Assembly: GCF_003206695.1 (NCBI RefSeq)
Contig: NZ_PZJN01000001.1
Span: 229,392 to 293,391 of the forward strand
DNA length: 64,000 nucleotides
Reading direction: 5' to 3'
DNA from: Salinicola halophyticus
Lineage (GTDB): Bacteria; Pseudomonadota; Gammaproteobacteria; Pseudomonadales; Halomonadaceae
Of the stretch, positions 41,732 to 49,760 are shown piece by piece. The position numbers were made by a program, and so were the translations under genes. The notes beneath the pieces are model-generated. The model saw nothing but the letters and a program-made list of their open reading frames with translations, was not told the DNA's origin and did no database searches. Numbering within the stretch: the first letter of the stretch is position 1; each line of letters begins with the position of its first letter.

Positions 41732-42388
41732 ATGAATCGACGTCGTCCACGTCGGGCCAGCAATAGCGCCCGAGACCGCACCCAAGGCAGTGCCCGTTCC
41801 GGCCAAGACGGCCCCGTGTCATCGCATCGGGGGCCCGGTCAGCTGCGTCTGATCGGCGGCGAATTCCGACGTCGCAAACTGGCGATTGCGCAGAGCCCAG
41901 GCTTGCGTCCGACGCCGGACCGAGTGCGCGAAACCCTGTTCAACTGGCTGGCGTTCGATGTCGGCGGCAAGCAGGTGCTGGATCTCTATGCCGGCACCGG
42001 CGCGCTAGGACTGGAAGCGCTCTCGCGCGGCGCCAATCAGGCGAGCTTCGTCGAGTCCAGCGCCGTCGTGGCTGACGCCCTCGAAGCGAATATCGAACTG
42101 CTGGGGGCCAACGGTCGGGTTCACCGAAGCGATGCGCAGCAATTTCTCGATGGCACGCCGACCGCGTTCGATCTGGTCTTTCTCGATCCGCCCTTCCGTT
42201 TGGGGCTTGCCGCTCGAACCTGCCAGCGTCTCGAAGCCGATGGATGGCTGGCGGCCCGAGCGATGATCTATGTCGAAACGGAACACGAACTGGAGTGGCA
42301 GCCGCCGGATGGCTGGCAGCTTCATCGAGAAATCGTCGCCGGAGAGAGCCATGGGCGGCTGTTTCGACGCACTCAGAGCGTGGATTGA
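41732..42388 (+). CDS. rsmD: 16S rRNA (guanine966-N2)-methyltransferase RsmD
   Basis: 218 residues. After about 38 basic, low-complexity residues the family core begins QLRLIGGEFRRRKLAIAQSPGLRPTPDRVRETLFNWL. The SAM-binding motif is VLDLYAGTGALGLEALSRGA and the catalytic motif LVFLDPPF. RsmD methylates G966 of 16S rRNA. Divergence from ftsY, with about 130 bp between starts, is the classic gammaproteobacterial arrangement. The N-terminal extension is Arg/Ser-rich and longer than in E. coli. Confidence 0.94.
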   Translation: MNRRRPRRASNSARDRTQGSARSGQDGPVSSHRGPGQLRLIGGEFRRRKLAIAQSPGLRPTPDRVRETLFNWLAFDVGGKQVLDLYAGTGALGLEALSRGANQASFVESSAVVADALEANIELLGANGRVHRSDAQQFLDGTPTAFDLVFLDPPFRLGLAARTCQRLEADGWLAARAMIYVETEHELEWQPPDGWQLHREIVAGESHGRLFRRTQSVD

Positions 42389-42514
42389 CGTCGCCGGTTC
42401 GAGACGCTTGTCGAAGGCTCCGGCGCCACGTAGGCTGGCGCCCACCAGGTCAACAGTTGTTTTCCATCAGGTTGTTTTTCACTAGACAGTCATGAGCTTT
42501 CAAGGAGCGTGCCA

Positions 42515-42721
42515 ATGAACGGGGAAATCTTCGCCAAGCTGGAGCAGAAGATTCAGGATGCCGTCGACAGCATCGAGATGCTGAAGATGGAAAACGAAGA
42601 GCTCAAGGCGGAAAACGCGCGCTTCCAGCAGGAACGCGAAGAGTGGGAGCAGCGTCTCGGCGGCCTGCTCGACAAGCTGCAGTCGCTGGATACCCAGACG
42701 GGTGACAGCAACAACGGCTGA
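42515..42721 (+). CDS. zapB: Cell division protein ZapB
   Basis: 68 residues, almost entirely coiled coil: IFAKLEQKIQDAVDSIEMLK then MENEELKAENARFQQEREEW. This is the ZapB (DUF904) pattern; ZapB stabilises the FtsZ ring through ZapA. The ATG at 42515 has AGGAG upstream; an in-frame GTG six bases earlier is less likely. It appears to be a single-gene unit, close to the other division genes ftsEX. Confidence 0.85.
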   Translation: MNGEIFAKLEQKIQDAVDSIEMLKMENEELKAENARFQQEREEWEQRLGGLLDKLQSLDTQTGDSNNG

Positions 42722-42802
42722 GTTGAATCCAGGGTGGCCGACTTCTAGCCACCCTGTCGCCACGCGGGCCGTGCGCCCGCGTCACGGCACCAATCCGCGA
42801 CC

Positions 42803-43312
42803 CTATTCTTCTGGCGACGCCCGCTCCTGACTCAGCTCCCGCGACATCAGCAGCGCATCCTCGCCTCGCCCATCTTCACCCCGATAATAACCCTGCCGCT
42901 GACCATCGATGACGAACCCGGCTTGCTCGTAGAGACGTCGAGCCGCCAGATTCGACTCTCGAAGCTCGAGCAGCAATCTCTCCGCCCCGCGCGCCATCGC
43001 ACTCTCCGATACCCAGGCCAGCAACCCACGCGCCAGACCATGCCGCCGCTCGGCGGGCAGAACGCAGATCGACTGCAGCTCGGCGTCGAAAGGCAGGTGG
43101 GCCAGGACGGCCGTCGCCCGCAGCTCGGCACCCTCGGCCGACCACATTCCCCAGACTTCGTAATCGCTATCGGTCAGCGCAGCACGCAACAACGCTTCCG
43201 ACCAGGCATCGTCGTTGGCCAGGCGCTCGAACGCCAGCAGCGCCGGCAGATCGTCCATGCCGAGCCGGACCGGGGCAAGATCGGCTGGGAAAGTGTCGGT
43301 AAGAGAGATCAC
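42803..43312 (-). CDS. rimI: Ribosomal protein bS18-alanine N-acetyltransferase RimI
   Basis: 169 residues. GNAT core with LQSICVLPAERRHGLARGLLAWV (acetyl-CoA loop), LLLELRESNLAARRLYEQAGF and a C-terminal YYRGEDGRGEDALLMSREL. The ELRESNLAARRLYEQ-GF and YY-DA-LM features are characteristic of RimI, which acetylates the N-terminal Ala of ribosomal protein S18. It lies downstream of a HolD-like gene, the same order as holD-rimI in E. coli. Confidence 0.9.
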   Translation of the reverse strand: MISLTDTFPADLAPVRLGMDDLPALLAFERLANDDAWSEALLRAALTDSDYEVWGMWSAEGAELRATAVLAHLPFDAELQSICVLPAERRHGLARGLLAWVSESAMARGAERLLLELRESNLAARRLYEQAGFVIDGQRQGYYRGEDGRGEDALLMSRELSQERASPEE

Positions 43313-43430
43313 GTGGCGCTATCCGGAAAGCATGGAAAAAATCGACATCGAGGAAGGCCGAGATGGGCAGAGGTCGATATCGTCAGTCAGCGGATCGATA
43401 GATGCCGGACTCGGCAAACAATCGTGCCGC

Positions 43431-44339
43431 TCATGCCCGCGGGGTAGCGCCCTGCCGCCAGGCAGTGGCCAAAGACTGCAGCCGTGACCAGCATTCCCGC
43501 TTGGCATCAGCGGAAGTCAGCAGATCGTCGGGGTGAGGCAGCGAATGGCAGGTCCAGCCGACGTCGCTCCCGGCGTCGTCATCGGAACTGTTTCTTCCGG
43601 CGCTGTTTTCGGCATTCTTTTCGACATCGTTCAACAGCGGCGCCCAGATTTCGTCGCCCACGACGATGGCACCGTCGATCGTCAGGCCGTGGCGCTGGGC
43701 CTGGCCGGCACAGAACACCTGAATACCCTCGCGAGCCTCGTCGGCCGGGTCGCTTGCCGGCACGTCCATCAACGGCCAGGAGAGGCTGGACAGCGCGGCT
43801 CCATCGCCGGGAACGCCGACACTTCTCAGCATCTGCGCCAGCAGCGCGTGGCCGGCGGTCGACAGCGGCCGGTCACCGGGGAGCATCAGCCACCAGCGAT
43901 CGCCGATCACCGCAAGCGACAAGGTGAAGCGAAGTGGGTCGGCGAGCACCGGGCGCTTTGCCACCTCTCCGGCCGAACCCACCGGCGCAGATGCCGAAGG
44001 AGAGGCTTGACGAGGCGTCGCCGCCGATGACGAAACGGTCGCTGGAGAGACTCCTTCTAGCAGCGCTCGGGCCCGCGCGGGCGGCGAAGCGGCCGGCTCC
44101 GACGGAACACCGATCTCGGGCTCCGGAGCGCTGACCGCGGAATGTTCGCGCGCCACCGGGGATGACGGGGTCTCCAGCAGCGCCTGCAGGCGCTGCCCCG
44201 GGGCCGGCTTGTCGGGCTCGGCCGCCACCTGCCACTCGCCCTGCTCAGTGGGACTGGCATTGACGAACCGGTATCGCGAGGTCCAGGGGGTGATGCCCAT
44301 CGCCTCGAGATACTGAAGACGTCGAGGATCGGCGATCAC
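43431..44339 (-). CDS. HolD-like protein (candidate DNA polymerase III psi subunit) with long linker
   Basis: 302 residues, poorly conserved. The N-terminus RRLQYLEAMGITPWTSRYR resembles the E. coli psi start (QLQQLGITQWSLR), and the gene precedes rimI exactly as holD does, so I infer a HolD-like role in the clamp-loader complex. E. coli HolD is only 137 residues. Here a Pro/Ala/Ser-rich linker of about 80 residues (about 60-140) separates the N-terminal motif from a globular C-terminal half (RFTLSLAVIGDRWWLMLPGD). The GTG at 44339 overlaps the bolA stop (TAGTG). An energy-transducer-like annotation is possible from the Pro-rich linker, but no membrane segment is present. Confidence 0.6.
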   Translation of the reverse strand: MIADPRRLQYLEAMGITPWTSRYRFVNASPTEQGEWQVAAEPDKPAPGQRLQALLETPSSPVAREHSAVSAPEPEIGVPSEPAASPPARARALLEGVSPATVSSSAATPRQASPSASAPVGSAGEVAKRPVLADPLRFTLSLAVIGDRWWLMLPGDRPLSTAGHALLAQMLRSVGVPGDGAALSSLSWPLMDVPASDPADEAREGIQVFCAGQAQRHGLTIDGAIVVGDEIWAPLLNDVEKNAENSAGRNSSDDDAGSDVGWTCHSLPHPDDLLTSADAKRECWSRLQSLATAWRQGATPRA

Positions 44340-44650
44340 TACTGGCCGCCCCCGCCGCGGCAATTGGGCGAGTCCGGGCGGACTTCACCTCGCGCCGCCC
44401 ACTGCTGCGGCGTGTAGAGATGCAGCGCCAGCGCATGGACCGGGCCGGCGAGCTCGTCGGCCAGCAAGCTGTAGATCAACTGATGGCGCTTGACCGGCAT
44501 CAGACCCTCGAACTGGCCGGAAACCAGCGTCACCTTGAAGTGAGTTTCCGAGTCCGGTGGCACATGGTGCATGTGACTCTCGTTCTCGACCGTCACACTG
44601 ACCGGCTCGAGCGTCTCGAGCTTCTCTTCGATACGTGCCTGAACACTCAT
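44339..44650 (-). CDS. bolA: BolA family protein
   Basis: 103 residues. BolA fold with SVQARIEEKLETLEPVSVTVENESHMHHVPPDSETHFKVTLVS and the conserved C-terminal helix HQLIYSLLADELAGPVHALALHLYTPQQW. BolA proteins bind monothiol glutaredoxins and 2Fe-2S clusters and influence iron handling and morphology. The ATG at 44650 has AGGAGG upstream; the longer open frame to 44842 lacks homology. It is translationally coupled to the HolD-like gene. Confidence 0.93.
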   Translation of the reverse strand: MSVQARIEEKLETLEPVSVTVENESHMHHVPPDSETHFKVTLVSGQFEGLMPVKRHQLIYSLLADELAGPVHALALHLYTPQQWAARGEVRPDSPNCRGGGGQ

Positions 44651-44745
44651 GACAGCTCCTCCTGTGCCAACCGGATCATTGTAACGCCTCACCCGCCGCT
44701 GGGGCGACGGCCCGAGAAAATGAGATGCCGGCTCGACGGGTGACG

Positions 44746-46146
44746 TCAGCGCCGATAGTTTTTGGAATAGTTCTTGGCGGCCATCGGCGTACGATAGAGA
44801 CTCAACGCCAGGGCAATCACCACCGAGGCGCACCCCAGCCATAGCGCCAGCGTCAACGAACCGAACGAGAGCCCGAGAATCAGCCCTACCAGCGCCGTCC
44901 CCACGGACTGACCGAAGGTGCGCACCGACGCCAGTACGCCGGAGGCATTGGCGCTCAACTCCACCGATACGCTGCCGATCATCTCGCGATTATTGGGGGC
45001 CTGGAACAGCCCGTAGCCCACGCCGCAGAGCGCGGTTCGCCAGACCACGTCGAGGTTGCTCGAATCGGCATCCAGCCCGGTTAGCGCCAGCATGCCGAAC
45101 AGAAACAGCCCCAGCCCGGTCGAGCTGATCAGTGCGGGGTTGCCCTTGTCCGCCAGCCGCCCGGCCAGTGGCCCGATGATCATGATCACCAGCGGCCAGG
45201 GCGTGAACAGTACCGCCGACATGATCGGCGAAACCCCCATCACGGTCTGGTAGAGGAACGGCAGCCCGACGAATGCCACGCCCTGCGCCAGGAATGCAAA
45301 CATCGACACGACGGCAGCGAACGAGAAGCGCGGCTCGGCGAACAGCGCCAACGGTAACAGCGGACTGGCGACATGGCGTTGGCGATAGATGAACCCCACC
45401 AGACAGATCACGCTGAGCGCCAGCGTCATCAGCGCCAGCGCGCCACCGTTGCCATGACCCAGTTGATCGAGGGCAAAGACGCTGCCACTGAGCATGACGA
45501 TCGACATCAGCGCCCCCCAGATATCGATCCGCCCGGCAATGGGCTTTTCTCGCGGCAGCGCACGGACGCCCAGTACCAGCGCCAGCAGCCCGATCGGCAC
45601 ATTGATGGCGAACAGCCACGGCCAGCTCGCCACGTGCAGGATCAACCCGCCCAGCGACGGCCCCGCGGCGATGCCAAACGCCACCGTCAGCGCGCTGAGC
45701 CCGATCGCCGATCCCAGCAGGCGCGTGGGAAAGATGATGCGATAGAGCGATGGCCCGATGCTCAGCATGGCCGCGGCACCGACCGCCTGCAGCCCGCGCA
45801 TCACCAGCAGGAACTCGAACGAGCGTGCCAGCGCACAGCCCAGAGAGGCCACGGTGAAGAATATCAACCCGCCGAGATAGAGACGATGACGGCCGATGCG
45901 CCGGCTCACCGCAGCGAAGGTGAGCAATAATGCGGCGGTGATCAGCTGGTAGACGTTGGCGATCCAGATGGACTCGGAACCGCTGATCGCCAGCTCTTTC
46001 GCCAGCGTGGGCAGCGCGATGTTGACGATACCGCTATCCAGCACCGCCATCTGGGTGCCGGTGATCATCGCTAACAGCGCCAGCTTGCGTTCACGCCCCG
46101 GCAGACCGTCGTCGCCGGGACGCTCTTCGAACAATCGCTTCAGCAT
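44746..46146 (-). CDS. MFS transporter, DHA2-type (drug:H+ antiporter-like)
   Basis: 466 residues, 12-14 hydrophobic segments. The first-helix motif LDSGIVNIALPTLAKEL and the loop WIANVYQLITAALLLTFAAVSRRIGRH are typical of DHA2 (EmrB/QacA) exporters; motif C-like GIAAGPSLGGLI is present. It probably exports hydrophobic or toxic compounds by proton antiport. No regulator is adjacent. The C-terminus is short and basic (KNYSKNYRR). Confidence 0.87.
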   Translation of the reverse strand: MLKRLFEERPGDDGLPGRERKLALLAMITGTQMAVLDSGIVNIALPTLAKELAISGSESIWIANVYQLITAALLLTFAAVSRRIGRHRLYLGGLIFFTVASLGCALARSFEFLLVMRGLQAVGAAAMLSIGPSLYRIIFPTRLLGSAIGLSALTVAFGIAAGPSLGGLILHVASWPWLFAINVPIGLLALVLGVRALPREKPIAGRIDIWGALMSIVMLSGSVFALDQLGHGNGGALALMTLALSVICLVGFIYRQRHVASPLLPLALFAEPRFSFAAVVSMFAFLAQGVAFVGLPFLYQTVMGVSPIMSAVLFTPWPLVIMIIGPLAGRLADKGNPALISSTGLGLFLFGMLALTGLDADSSNLDVVWRTALCGVGYGLFQAPNNREMIGSVSVELSANASGVLASVRTFGQSVGTALVGLILGLSFGSLTLALWLGCASVVIALALSLYRTPMAAKNYSKNYRR

Positions 46147-46189
46147 GTGGTGAAAAGGCGGTCAACGCCGCCGTCGTAGAGCACCCGGG

Positions 46190-46579
46190 TCATCGGTCTT
46201 CGTCGGTCTCCATCAGCAGCTCATCGTCGACTTCGGACGTTTCCAGCTCGACCTCGTCGTCGAGATCAACCGCCAGATAGCTGTGCTCGAGGGTCAGAAA
46301 CTCCTCGAACAGCGCCCAGTTGAGGCTCTCCGGCCACTGGCGCTGGTCCTCTTCCCAGGCCCGCAGTTCGGACTCGAGGATGTCGCTGTAACGCTCTTCG
46401 ACATAGGCGAGCAGCGCTTCCGGCGTATCCATCTCGGGGATCAGATAAACCGTATTTTCGCCGGCAATGTCGTCGAGGGTCAGATCGTCTTCACCGAGAG
46501 TCGGCTCCAACGAGTTGACCCAGTCGACGAACGCCTGGGTCGGCTTGACGCTCAGCGCGGAACGGTTGAGCAGCTTCAT
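46190..46579 (-). CDS. Conserved acidic protein of unknown function
   Basis: 129 residues. I do not recognise a named domain. The N-terminus MKLLNRSALSVKPTQAFVDWVNSLEP looks like a family found near lysS or similar genes in gammaproteobacteria, which I recall only as uncharacterised. The protein is strongly acidic, ending DEVELETSEVDDELLMETDEDR, and has a helical region EALLAYVEERYSDILESELRAW. The ATG at 46579 is supported by AGAGGTGACACC upstream. No signal peptide or membrane segment. Confidence 0.8.
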   Translation of the reverse strand: MKLLNRSALSVKPTQAFVDWVNSLEPTLGEDDLTLDDIAGENTVYLIPEMDTPEALLAYVEERYSDILESELRAWEEDQRQWPESLNWALFEEFLTLEHSYLAVDLDDEVELETSEVDDELLMETDEDR

Positions 46580-46682
46580 CGGTGTCACCTCTTTTTGGGA
46601 ACCGCTCGGAGTCGGCGGAAATCGAACCGCAGCCATTATGGGCGCTAGCCGCGCTCGTGACCAACAACTCTTGCCCGGCTTC

Positions 46683-46783
46683 GCCGCGAGCCGCGAGCCG
46701 CGAGCCGCGAGCCGCGAGCCGCGACTGCAAGTCTCACCAGAAACACAAAGCTCGTAGCTCGTAGCTCGTAGCTCGTAGCTCGT
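46683..46783. repeat. Composite heptanucleotide repeat element, copy A (downstream of lysS)
   Basis: Six exact GCCGCGA units (46683-46724), then CTGCAAGT and a unique spacer of about 16 bases, then five exact AGCTCGT units (46749-46783). It begins 10 bp beyond the lysS stop. The same two-array layout is at 48369-48428. Confidence 0.92.
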
Positions 46784-46792
46784 AGCTCCGTA

Positions 46793-48340
46793 TTATTCCG
46801 GGCGCATCGCCGGGAACAGCAGCACATCCCGAATGGACGGGCTATCCGTCAGCAGCATCACCAGACGGTCGATGCCGATGCCCTCGCCGGCAGCCGGCGG
46901 CATGCCGTACTCCAGCGCGCGCACGTAATCCGCATCGTAATACATCGCTTCCAGATCGCCGGCGTCCTTCTCTGCCACCTGGGCGGCAAAGCGCTCGGCC
47001 TGATCCTCGGCATCGTTGAGCTCAGAGAAACCGTTGGCGATCTCGCGCCCGCCGACGAAGAATTCGAAGCGATCGGTGACATGCGGATTGGTATCGTTGC
47101 GCCGCGCCAGCGGGCTGACCTCGGCCGGATATTCGGTGATGAAGGTCGGCTGGTCGAGCCGGTGCTCGGCGACTTCCTCGAAGATTTCGGTCTGCAGCTT
47201 ACCCAGACCCCAGCTCGGCTTGATCTGGATGCCGAGCCGCTGACAGGTTGCCGTCGCCCCGTCGATCGTATCGATCTCCGCCTCGCCGATGTTCTGCTCG
47301 GCACCGTATTCGAGAATTGACTGACGCAGGGTCAGGCGGCGAAACGACTGTCCCAGATCGTACTCGGTCCCCTGGTAGGTGACGGTCGTGGTACCCAGCA
47401 CCTGTTGCGCCGCATCGCGGACCATCGCCTCGGTCAGATCGAGCAGATCGCGGTAATCGGCGTAGGCCCAGTAGAACTCGAGCATGGTGAATTCAGGGTT
47501 GTGACGCGTCGACAGGCCCTCGTTACGGAAGTTGCGGTTGATCTCGAACACCCGCTCGAACCCGCCCACGACCAGGCGCTTGAGATAGAGCTCCGGGGCG
47601 ATGCGCAGATACATGTCGATATCCAGCGCGTTGTGGTGCGTCGTGAACGGCCGCGCCGTGGCCCCGCCGGGAATCGGCTGCAGCATCGGCGTTTCGACTT
47701 CCATGAAACCGCGCTCGACCATGAAGCGACGGATCGCGGCGATGACGCCGGAACGAACCTCGAACACGCGCCGCGACTGCGGGTTCATGATCAGGTCGAC
47801 GTAGCGCTGACGATAGCGGGCTTCGAGATCGGTCAGGCCGTGGAACTTGTCCGGCAGCGGCCGCAGGCTTTTGGTCAGGAGCTTGGCCTCGACCAGCATC
47901 ACGTAGAGATCGCCCTTGCCCGATTTGTGGACCGGACCGCGACCGGCGACGATATCGCCGATGTCCCAGCTCTGGATGTCTTCCAGCAGCTCGGCGGGCA
48001 GGCCCTTCTTGTCGACGTAGAACTGGATCTGACCGGAGACGTCCTGGATCACCACGAACGGACCACGCTTGCGCATGATCCGCCCGGCCACGGCCGCCTG
48101 ACGATCGAGCGACTCGAGCTCGGGCTTGTCCTTGTCGCCCAGTTCCGCCTGCAGATCCGCCGCCAGACTGTCGCGCCGGAAGTCGTTGGGGAACGCGCTG
48201 CCGCCCCGCTCCGCCGCCTGCTCGCGACGTGCCGCCAGCTTGGCCCGGCGCTCCGAAATCAGCCGGTTTTCTTCCTGCGCGTCATTCTGCGATTCAGAAT
48301 GCGCCTCGGAATGAGATTGCGGATTGTCCTGGTTCGCCAT
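46793..48340 (-). CDS. lysS: Lysyl-tRNA synthetase (class II)
   Basis: 515 residues, close to E. coli LysS (505). An N-terminal OB-fold anticodon-binding domain ([20 protein letters not shown]) precedes the class II catalytic domain: motif 1 around [17 protein letters not shown], motif 2 [20 protein letters not shown], motif 3 [26 protein letters not shown]. The ATG at 48340 ([12 protein letters not shown]) is chosen because upstream codons would be drawn from the heptanucleotide repeat and prfB. It follows prfB in the same order as in E. coli, with a repeat element in the gap. Confidence 0.96.
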   Translation of the reverse strand: MANQDNPQSHSEAHSESQNDAQEENRLISERRAKLAARREQAAERGGSAFPNDFRRDSLAADLQAELGDKDKPELESLDRQAAVAGRIMRKRGPFVVIQDVSGQIQFYVDKKGLPAELLEDIQSWDIGDIVAGRGPVHKSGKGDLYVMLVEAKLLTKSLRPLPDKFHGLTDLEARYRQRYVDLIMNPQSRRVFEVRSGVIAAIRRFMVERGFMEVETPMLQPIPGGATARPFTTHHNALDIDMYLRIAPELYLKRLVVGGFERVFEINRNFRNEGLSTRHNPEFTMLEFYWAYADYRDLLDLTEAMVRDAAQQVLGTTTVTYQGTEYDLGQSFRRLTLRQSILEYGAEQNIGEAEIDTIDGATATCQRLGIQIKPSWGLGKLQTEIFEEVAEHRLDQPTFITEYPAEVSPLARRNDTNPHVTDRFEFFVGGREIANGFSELNDAEDQAERFAAQVAEKDAGDLEAMYYDADYVRALEYGMPPAAGEGIGIDRLVMLLTDSPSIRDVLLFPAMRPE

Positions 48341-48368
48341 GTCGTCGCCTGTCGAAAATTGAAATAAA

Positions 48369-48428
48369 GCCGCGAGCCGCGAATGCAAGTTGCAGCCAAA
48401 ACGCATCGCTCGTAGCTCGTAGCTCGTA
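48369..48428. repeat. Composite heptanucleotide repeat element, copy B (between prfB and lysS)
   Basis: Two GCCGCGA units (48369-48382), then ATGCAAGT and a spacer, then three GCTCGTA units (48408-48428). The right end runs into the prfB TAG stop at 48432-48430. It has the same orientation and order as copy A but fewer units in each array. Confidence 0.92.
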
Positions 48429-48429
48429 G

Positions 48430-49528
48430 CTAGAGACCCTGTTTCAAACTCGCTTCTATGAACTGATCCAGATCCCCATCGAGCACCTTGTCGCAGTTGC
48501 TGCTCTGCACGCCGGTGCGCAGGTCCTTGATCCGCTGATCGTCGAGCACGTAGGAGCGGATCTGACTGCCCCAGCCGATATCCGCCTTGCTGTCCTCGGC
48601 CTGCTGTTTGGCCTCGTTGCGCTTCTGCATCTCGTGCTCCCACAGCCTCGCCTTCAGCTGCTTCATGGCGAAGTCGCGGTTGGCGTGCTGGCTGCGCTGA
48701 CTCTGGCACGCCACCACGATGCCCGTCGGCTCGTGGGTGATACGCACGGCCGAATCGGTGGTGTTGACGTGCTGACCGCCGGCGCCGGAGGAGCGATAGG
48801 TGTCGGTACGCAGATCGGCCGGATTGATCTCGACCTCGAACTTGTCGTCGACTTCCGGCGACAGAAACACCGACGCGAACGAGGTATGACGGCGACCGCC
48901 GGAGTCGAACGGGCTCTTGCGCACCAGGCGATGGACGCCGGTTTCCGTTCTGAGCCAGCCGAAGGCGTACTCGCCCTGCACGTGAATGGTGGCGGACTTG
49001 ATACCGGCCACTTCGCCTGCCGAGACTTCGGTCAACTCGGCCTTGAAGCCGTGATGTTCGGCCCAGCGCAGATACATGCGCAGCAGCATGTTGGCCCAGT
49101 CCTGGGCCTCGGTCCCGCCGGAGCCGGCCTGGATATCGAGATAGGCGTTATTCTCATCCATCTCGCCGGCGAACATGCGCCGGAATTCGAGCTTGTCGAG
49201 CTGACCCTCGAGATACGCAAGCTCCTTGCGTACTTCGTCGATGGTCGCGTCGTCCTCTTCCATCACCGCCAGTTCGAGCAGCTCGCGATTGTCGGTGAGG
49301 CCGCTGTCGAGCGTGTCGATCGTCTCGACCACCGCCTCGAGCGAAGCACGCTCCTTGCCCAGCTTCTGGGCATAGTCCGGATCGCTCCAGACATCCGGGT
49401 TTTCCAGCTCGCGGGAGACTTCTTCTAGCCGGTCTTTCTTCTCGGCATAGTCAAAGATACCCCCTCAGGACGTCTGTCCGTTCGGACAGGTCCTTGATGA
49501 GGTTGTTGATCGGGTTGATCTCTTGCAT
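48430..49528 (-). CDS. prfB: Peptide chain release factor 2 (programmed +1 frameshift)
   Basis: The first 25 codons from the ATG at 49528 (AGGAG upstream) end in an in-frame TGA at 49453-49451. Shifting +1 at CTT-TGA-C continues at GAC (49452) to the stop at 48430, giving 365 residues, the E. coli RF2 length. SPF (RKSPFDSGG) is the UGA/UAA-reading anticodon-like motif and [16 protein letters not shown] carries the catalytic GGQ. RF2 terminates at UGA and UAA. The frameshift is an autoregulatory switch: low RF2 slows reading of the TGA and favours the shift. Upstream of lysS, as usual. Confidence 0.96.
49450..49465 (-). promoter_or_regulatory. prfB programmed frameshift site
   Basis: On the minus strand AGGGGG-TAT-CTT-TGA-C: an internal Shine-Dalgarno-like AGGGGG three bases before the slippery CTT, an in-frame UGA, and a C after the stop that makes it a weak terminator. 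It is identical in layout to the E. coli prfB site. Confidence 0.96.
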
Positions 49529-49760
49529 GGGGCTCCTGCCAACGTCGCCACCGGCGTGGCGAACGGTCCCGGGATACGGAAACGATCGACTCGCCGAAAA
49601 AAGGAGGCCTATTGTAGCCAAACCCCGGCATAGCGTCATCCCGCACGGCGCGGCCGGGCGCGATACGCTAAGGTGAAAAAATCACCCGCTGCCGATCCAT
49701 GATCTTTTGTCCGCGATCATCGTTCGACCACCGACAATCATTCAAAGGGATGACGTTTTC

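Noticed and set aside
46793-48709. 638-codon version of lysS
   Set aside because: The extra N-terminus translates the antisense-frame heptamer array and part of prfB; the ATG at 48340 gives the expected length.
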